NCBI GenBank assembly: GCA_964363685.1
Contig: CAYIJG010000042.1
Location: 1-9,324 of the forward strand
DNA length: 9,324 bases
Direction of reading: 5' to 3'
Source of the DNA: XYD2-FULL-39-9 sp964363685
GTDB taxonomy: Bacteria > Patescibacteriota > Patescibacteriia > Magasanikbacterales > GWA2-37-8
Positions 6,112 to 9,324 of this stretch are shown here, in pieces. Numbering within the stretch: the stretch's first letter is position 1; each line of letters starts with the position of its first letter. The position numbers were made by a program, and so were the translations under genes. A model generated the notes under the pieces. It ran no database searches. It was not told the DNA's origin and worked only from the letters and a program-made list of their open reading frames with translations.

Positions 6112-6873
6112 TTATCGATTTAAATAAGCATTCCAACCAGCCTCGCGATATTTTTTGGCTTCTGCCAAGGGATTGGTAGCTTCATAAATACCTCGTCCTA
6201 CAATTATAATGTCTGATTTTTGTGTGCCGATAACATATTCAGGAGTAGTATATTGTTGACCAAAACGATCACCGCCTTCTATTAGTTGCACCCCAGGAGT
6301 CATATAGATAAAAGACGGGTCATCGGACAATTGGCGCATAGATATAAACCCGATGACAAAATCTTTATTCGCTTCAGCCATGCGGATAGTGGCCTCCGTA
6401 TATTCGCCGCCAGTTAGGTTGCCCTTGGGCGTCATTTCGGCTAGTAGTAGTAAACCACGGCCTTTGGGTAATCCAGCCTCCTTAAGCCCGTCTATGATGC
6501 CAGGACCAGCCACAGAGTGTGCATTGACGATATCTGCCCAGTCGGCAATATGGTAAATGCCGTTTTCATACTGATGTTTAACTGTATTACCAATATCAGC
6601 AAATTTACGGTCTTCAAAGAGTAGAAAATTATGTTTTTCTGCCAACCTTTGTAGTTGGACAATTAAATCTGTATCAAAATCCTCGACAATATCAATATGC
6701 GTTTTGAAAATACAGATTTCCGGGCCTAATAAATCAGCGAGTTCTAACAGTCCTTTTTTTGTAGTGTCATCAGCGGCTACACACAGATTTGTTTTTTTTT
6801 GATCCATGAGCTCAAGAAGTTTTTTGGTTGTGTGGTTGGTGCAAAGTTTCGCACGTTCAAGATAAGAAAGCAT
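6112..6873 (-). CDS. pyrF: Orotidine 5'-phosphate decarboxylase, eukaryotic-type
   Basis: Decarboxylates OMP to UMP, the last step of de novo pyrimidine synthesis. The 253-residue TIM barrel has the charged active-site network: Lys57 in FKTHIDIV and Asp88-x-Lys90-x2-Asp93 in FEDRKFADIGNT. The phosphate-binding end is present as TPGVQL (192-197), GQQY (205-208) and VGRGIY with Arg227. The text is strikingly like yeast URA3 and the C-terminal half of human UMP synthase, including KKTNLC, LADLLGP, DRKFADIGNTVK, WADIVNAH and the ending YREAGWNAYL; typical bacterial PyrF (about 230-240 aa) lacks most of these. The comparison is from memory. It starts four bases after pyrE and is the last gene of the operon; 18 bases separate its stop from that of the convergent SPFH gene, with no clear terminator. 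An A9 run near codons 25-28 encodes conserved lysines. Confidence 0.95.
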   Translation of the reverse strand: MLSYLERAKLCTNHTTKKLLELMDQKKTNLCVAADDTTKKGLLELADLLGPEICIFKTHIDIVEDFDTDLIVQLQRLAEKHNFLLFEDRKFADIGNTVKHQYENGIYHIADWADIVNAHSVAGPGIIDGLKEAGLPKGRGLLLLAEMTPKGNLTGGEYTEATIRMAEANKDFVIGFISMRQLSDDPSFIYMTPGVQLIEGGDRFGQQYTTPEYVIGTQKSDIIIVGRGIYEATNPLAEAKKYREAGWNAYLNR

Positions 6874-6877
6874 ATAG

Positions 6878-7522
6878 TTATTTAGAAGTTGATGCCCACC
6901 AGTTTTCTGGATCCGCGTTCCACTTTAAAACATTTTCTTTATCTTCGGGTTTTAAATAATCTAATTGTGTAGCCACATCAATAAGAGAGGAGAAGTTGCT
7001 GAGGGTATAAAATGTTAGAGAAGTCCCAGTAAATGTTAGCTTGGCTTTTTCCATTTCGTAACTAAAAATAGCAATAACACCAATAATCTGTGCATCATAT
7101 TCTCGTTGGCAAGCTGTCGCTGACTTTAATGAACTACCTCCAGTAGAAATCAAATCTTCAACGATAAGAATTCGTGCGCCCTTTTGCATAAAACCTTCTA
7201 CTTGTTTACCCTTGCCGTGATCTTTTGGTTCAGGGCGAATATATACCATTGGTTTCCCAATCTCATATGCCAAAAATGCCGCCCAGGGTACTGCTGCCAT
7301 CGCAGTGCCACCAATTACGTCAAACTCTAATTTATGCTTACTAATTAATTCTTTAAAACCGTTGATTATTTTCTTACGTTCTTCGGGAAAAGAAATAAGC
7401 AATCGGTTGTCGCAGTAAATTGGTGCTTTAATTCCAGAGGCCCATGTGTAGGGCGGGTTGGCGCTGAGCGTTACTGCTTTATTGTTTAAAAGAATTTTTG
7501 CAATTTCCTCTTGGCTAGTCAT
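6878..7522 (-). CDS. pyrE: Orotate phosphoribosyltransferase
   Basis: Transfers the phosphoribosyl group of PRPP to orotate, making OMP for PyrF. At 214 residues it is of normal length. The PRPP-binding motif is ILIVEDLISTGGSS (118-131), and the flexible catalytic loop region reads RPEPKDHGKGKQVEG (96-110), with the Lys and His expected at the dimer interface. SGIKAPIYCDNR (29-40) matches the usual SGxxSPxYxDxR. The Trp-rich tail (NADPENWWAS) is unusual in composition but sits at the C-terminus. It starts four bases after pyrD and ends four bases before pyrF, in a different frame from pyrF, so the two proteins are separate. No Shine-Dalgarno is visible. Confidence 0.95.
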   Translation of the reverse strand: MTSQEEIAKILLNNKAVTLSANPPYTWASGIKAPIYCDNRLLISFPEERKKIINGFKELISKHKLEFDVIGGTAMAAVPWAAFLAYEIGKPMVYIRPEPKDHGKGKQVEGFMQKGARILIVEDLISTGGSSLKSATACQREYDAQIIGVIAIFSYEMEKAKLTFTGTSLTFYTLSNFSSLIDVATQLDYLKPEDKENVLKWNADPENWWASTSK

Positions 7523-7526
7523 ATTA

Positions 7527-8621
7527 TTATGTCTTTAGATTATGATACCGCAAAGCTAAATAAGGATCCCACATCATACCCGTAGCACTCATAGCCACAT
7601 CAGCCCCAGCCTCGAAAAATTCATCAAAATGTTCTGGTAAGGTTATGCCTCCCACGCCAATGATAGTTAGGCCTAGTTTATGTTTGTTATTTATTTCTTT
7701 AGCTTTTTTTATAAAATCAATGGCCGCGGTGCGGATAGGGTTACCACAAATGCCACTGGTAGGCCGGTCTGGCCCTAGGGCTGGCGCGCCATCTTTATTC
7801 AAAACAGGCATACCGATTGTGTTTATGCCAGAGATAGCTCGGACACCTGCTTTAGCAGCGGTTATAAAAATTTTTTCCATCAAAATTGGATCTTTAAAAT
7901 AACCAACCTTTATAATAAAAGGGATATCCTTAATTTCTTTAATGACCTTTGTGATAATTTCGGCAACCGTATCTGGGTTAGTAAAGACACTGCCTTCGCC
8001 AGTGGTGACATTAGGGCAAGAAAAATTTGCTTCAATTATCTTTGCCCCCGCTTCTTTAGTGAGCGCTGCGCTACGAGCAAAATCATCCGCAAAGTTTTCA
8101 TTTCCGGCTGTACCGACTGTAGATACTACCATTACCTGGCCCTCTCCTAGAGACTGGTTTGCCTTTTCTATATCTGCCATAAGGAAGTCATTATCTTTGG
8201 AAGGCATGCCAAAAGAATTAGTCACTGATAATTCAGAGAGGTTCGTTGGGGGGGTGTTTCTCTGTAGTAAATTTTTGTTCAGATCTGATTCTTTGAGCGT
8301 GTCCTCACTTTCCACGTAAATCATGTTTGGCAACGGATGACAGGCATGAGCGCGGCTGCGGATTGTTTTATATGTAAGAATATCAAAACCCAGCTTGGCA
8401 GCGAGATCAAGCCAGCGACTGTTTAAGAGCGGTCCGGACGGGACACCTATCTTTGAATTAACTTTGAATCCGAGAAAATCTGTAAACTCTTGAGCAGGTT
8501 TGATTTTACGAGGAGGTATGTCTCCATGAAAAAACGGTCCATCTTTAAAATTTTCATCATAACTTCTGTTGATATCGTAAATGGGTAGTTGTTCAGGTTT
8601 CCAATCTGGAATGTGGCTCAT
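7527..8621 (-). CDS. pyrD: Dihydroorotate dehydrogenase, class 1-like
   Basis: FMN enzyme that oxidises dihydroorotate to orotate. A 364-residue alpha/beta barrel. The catalytic base is a cysteine: ANFSCPN (198-204, Cys202), as in soluble class 1 enzymes; membrane-bound class 2 has Ser. Other class features are the flavin-site lysine in TYKTI (Lys85), Lys238 in IIKVG, SGINT (264-268), SGICGNPIR (289-297) and the FMN-phosphate motif IGVGGI (321-326). There is no N-terminal membrane helix. It is about 50 residues longer than typical class 1A or 1B proteins, mainly through the N-terminal extension (residues 1-50) and an insertion around 105-130. No pyrK lies nearby, so the electron acceptor is uncertain. 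The ATG overlaps the pyrC stop (ATGA). A G7 run on the plus strand at 8248-8254 encodes part of TPPT. Confidence 0.93.
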   Translation of the reverse strand: MSHIPDWKPEQLPIYDINRSYDENFKDGPFFHGDIPPRKIKPAQEFTDFLGFKVNSKIGVPSGPLLNSRWLDLAAKLGFDILTYKTIRSRAHACHPLPNMIYVESEDTLKESDLNKNLLQRNTPPTNLSELSVTNSFGMPSKDNDFLMADIEKANQSLGEGQVMVVSTVGTAGNENFADDFARSAALTKEAGAKIIEANFSCPNVTTGEGSVFTNPDTVAEIITKVIKEIKDIPFIIKVGYFKDPILMEKIFITAAKAGVRAISGINTIGMPVLNKDGAPALGPDRPTSGICGNPIRTAAIDFIKKAKEINNKHKLGLTIIGVGGITLPEHFDEFFEAGADVAMSATGMMWDPYLALRYHNLKT

Positions 8622-9324
8622 ATGCTGTACATTTTATTTTTTAACACCGTATACACAGGCCAACCCTGTAAAGTCCAGCCAGCAAAAGGGGACCAGCGAC
8701 ATTTTGTTTGTAGACTTTTATTGCGGATTTTCTTTTTTAAATTCAAATCAACTACAACTAGGTCGTTATTTTCTGGCAGGTTAAAAATCTTTTTGGCATT
8801 AGCACTGGTAACTTCAACAATTTTGGCCAGTGATATATTACCTTGATGGTAGGCGTTGAGAAGCAGAGGTAAATAGGTTTCTATCCCTGGAACACCGGAA
8901 GGAGAGAGTGGGTAAGGTTTAAGTTTTTCAGCCACGGTATGGGGCGCGTGGTCGGTGCTAATAATATCTATGGTGCCATCTTTTATCCCTTCCCACAAGG
9001 CCAACTGATCGGCATGGGTTCGTAGCGGTGGGTTCATTTGAGCTTTGGCCCCTAAATGACTATAGGCAGTTTCGTTTAAGAATAAATGGTGAGGGCACAC
9101 TTCGGCAAATATATGTATTTGTTCAGATTTAGCTTTTTTTATCAAAGCCACTTCTTCTTTAGTGCTGACATGGCAGATGTATGTTTTTGTGCCATATTTT
9201 TTAGATAGTTCTATCGCTTGAGCCAAAGCTTTGGTAGCCACTTCTCGATTTCGGATTTTTGAATGATCAGCAAGCTGAGGGTTTGGTATAGTATTTTTAT
9301 TTTTGTTAATTTCTAATTCATCTT
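8618..9324 (-). CDS. pyrC: Dihydroorotase, C-terminal part (5' end beyond window)
   Basis: Zinc amidohydrolase that cyclises carbamoyl-aspartate to dihydroorotate. The frame stays open to the right window edge, reading ADHSKIRNREVATKAL, so the GTG at 9241 is internal and about 235 C-terminal residues are visible. Seen in order: the metal-ligand region CHVSTKEE (His at about 9172-9170), CPHHLFL (about 9097-9077), MNPPLR, the catalytic-aspartate motif TDHAPH (about 8956-8939), SGVPGIET, and the closing SPFAGWTLQGWPVYTVL. These fit the class I (about 420 aa) family, named for the long form also called PyrC or AllB-like; the HxH motif would lie outside the window. The companion pyr genes support dihydroorotase over allantoinase. 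It ends in TGA, overlapping the pyrD start by four bases, which implies translational coupling. Confidence 0.93.
   Translation of the reverse strand, partial: DELEINKNKNTIPNPQLADHSKIRNREVATKALAQAIELSKKYGTKTYICHVSTKEEVALIKKAKSEQIHIFAEVCPHHLFLNETAYSHLGAKAQMNPPLRTHADQLALWEGIKDGTIDIISTDHAPHTVAEKLKPYPLSPSGVPGIETYLPLLLNAYHQGNISLAKIVEVTSANAKKIFNLPENNDLVVVDLNLKKKIRNKSLQTKCRWSPFAGWTLQGWPVYTVLKNKMYSI

Noticed and set aside
6792..6800. A9 run (coding strand) early in pyrF as a phase-variable tract.
   Set aside because: It encodes conserved lysines (QKKTNL), the frame is intact, and OMP decarboxylase is an unlikely phase-variable protein.
9239..9241. GTG as the pyrC start.
   Set aside because: The frame continues upstream to the window end with conserved dihydroorotase sequence (HSKIRNREVA).
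1..9324. CRISPR arrays, tRNA or rRNA genes, transposases.
   Set aside because: No regularly spaced direct repeats, cloverleaf-like sequence or transposase/integrase motifs were seen on either strand.

Overview
The window looks like part of a small, AT-rich bacterial genome, most likely of the Patescibacteria/CPR type. This is an inference from several signs: most genes start without a Shine-Dalgarno sequence and sit almost end to end; the isoleucyl-tRNA synthetase is of the archaeal/eukaryotic-like class with a KLSKS loop; the OMP decarboxylase is eukaryote-like; and a palindromic element lies in frame inside a coding sequence. UGA is used as a stop (end of pyrC) and no UGA has to be read through, so the code is standard and not the UGA-glycine code of Absconditabacteria/Gracilibacteria.

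Layout. 1-2223 (+) is the 3' part of ileS, cut by the left window edge and closed by a hairpin/T-run terminator. 2290-3600 is a region unlike the rest: an AT-rich sigma70-type promoter, two back-to-back hairpins, and then a strikingly GC-rich block holding one gene. That gene encodes a kelch-repeat lipoprotein (2416-3498) with the only strong Shine-Dalgarno in the window. The block ends in a GC-rich hairpin at 3572-3597, after which the sequence returns abruptly to AT-rich. 3699-6093 (+) is a promoter followed by a tight run of nif3-like metal-binding protein, ruvA and a stomatin/SPFH protein. 6112-9324 (-) converges on it with only 18 bases between stop codons. It carries, in transcription order, pyrC (5' end outside the window), pyrD, pyrE and pyrF, with 4-base gaps or overlaps.

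How the genes work together. The minus-strand block encodes dihydroorotase, dihydroorotate dehydrogenase, orotate phosphoribosyltransferase and OMP decarboxylase, the last four steps of de novo UMP synthesis. The plus-strand genes are housekeeping: tRNA charging, Holliday-junction processing, a conserved protein of uncertain role and a membrane scaffold protein. The kelch lipoprotein has no evident link to either group and is best read as a recent acquisition from a high-GC bacterium, unless it is an assembly artefact.

The most notable observations are the GC-rich kelch island with its hairpin leader, the in-frame palindromic element in ileS, and the eukaryotic-type PyrF directly behind PyrE in the same order as the fused UMP synthase of animals and plants. 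I found no clear new defence system, CRISPR array, tRNA or insertion sequence.
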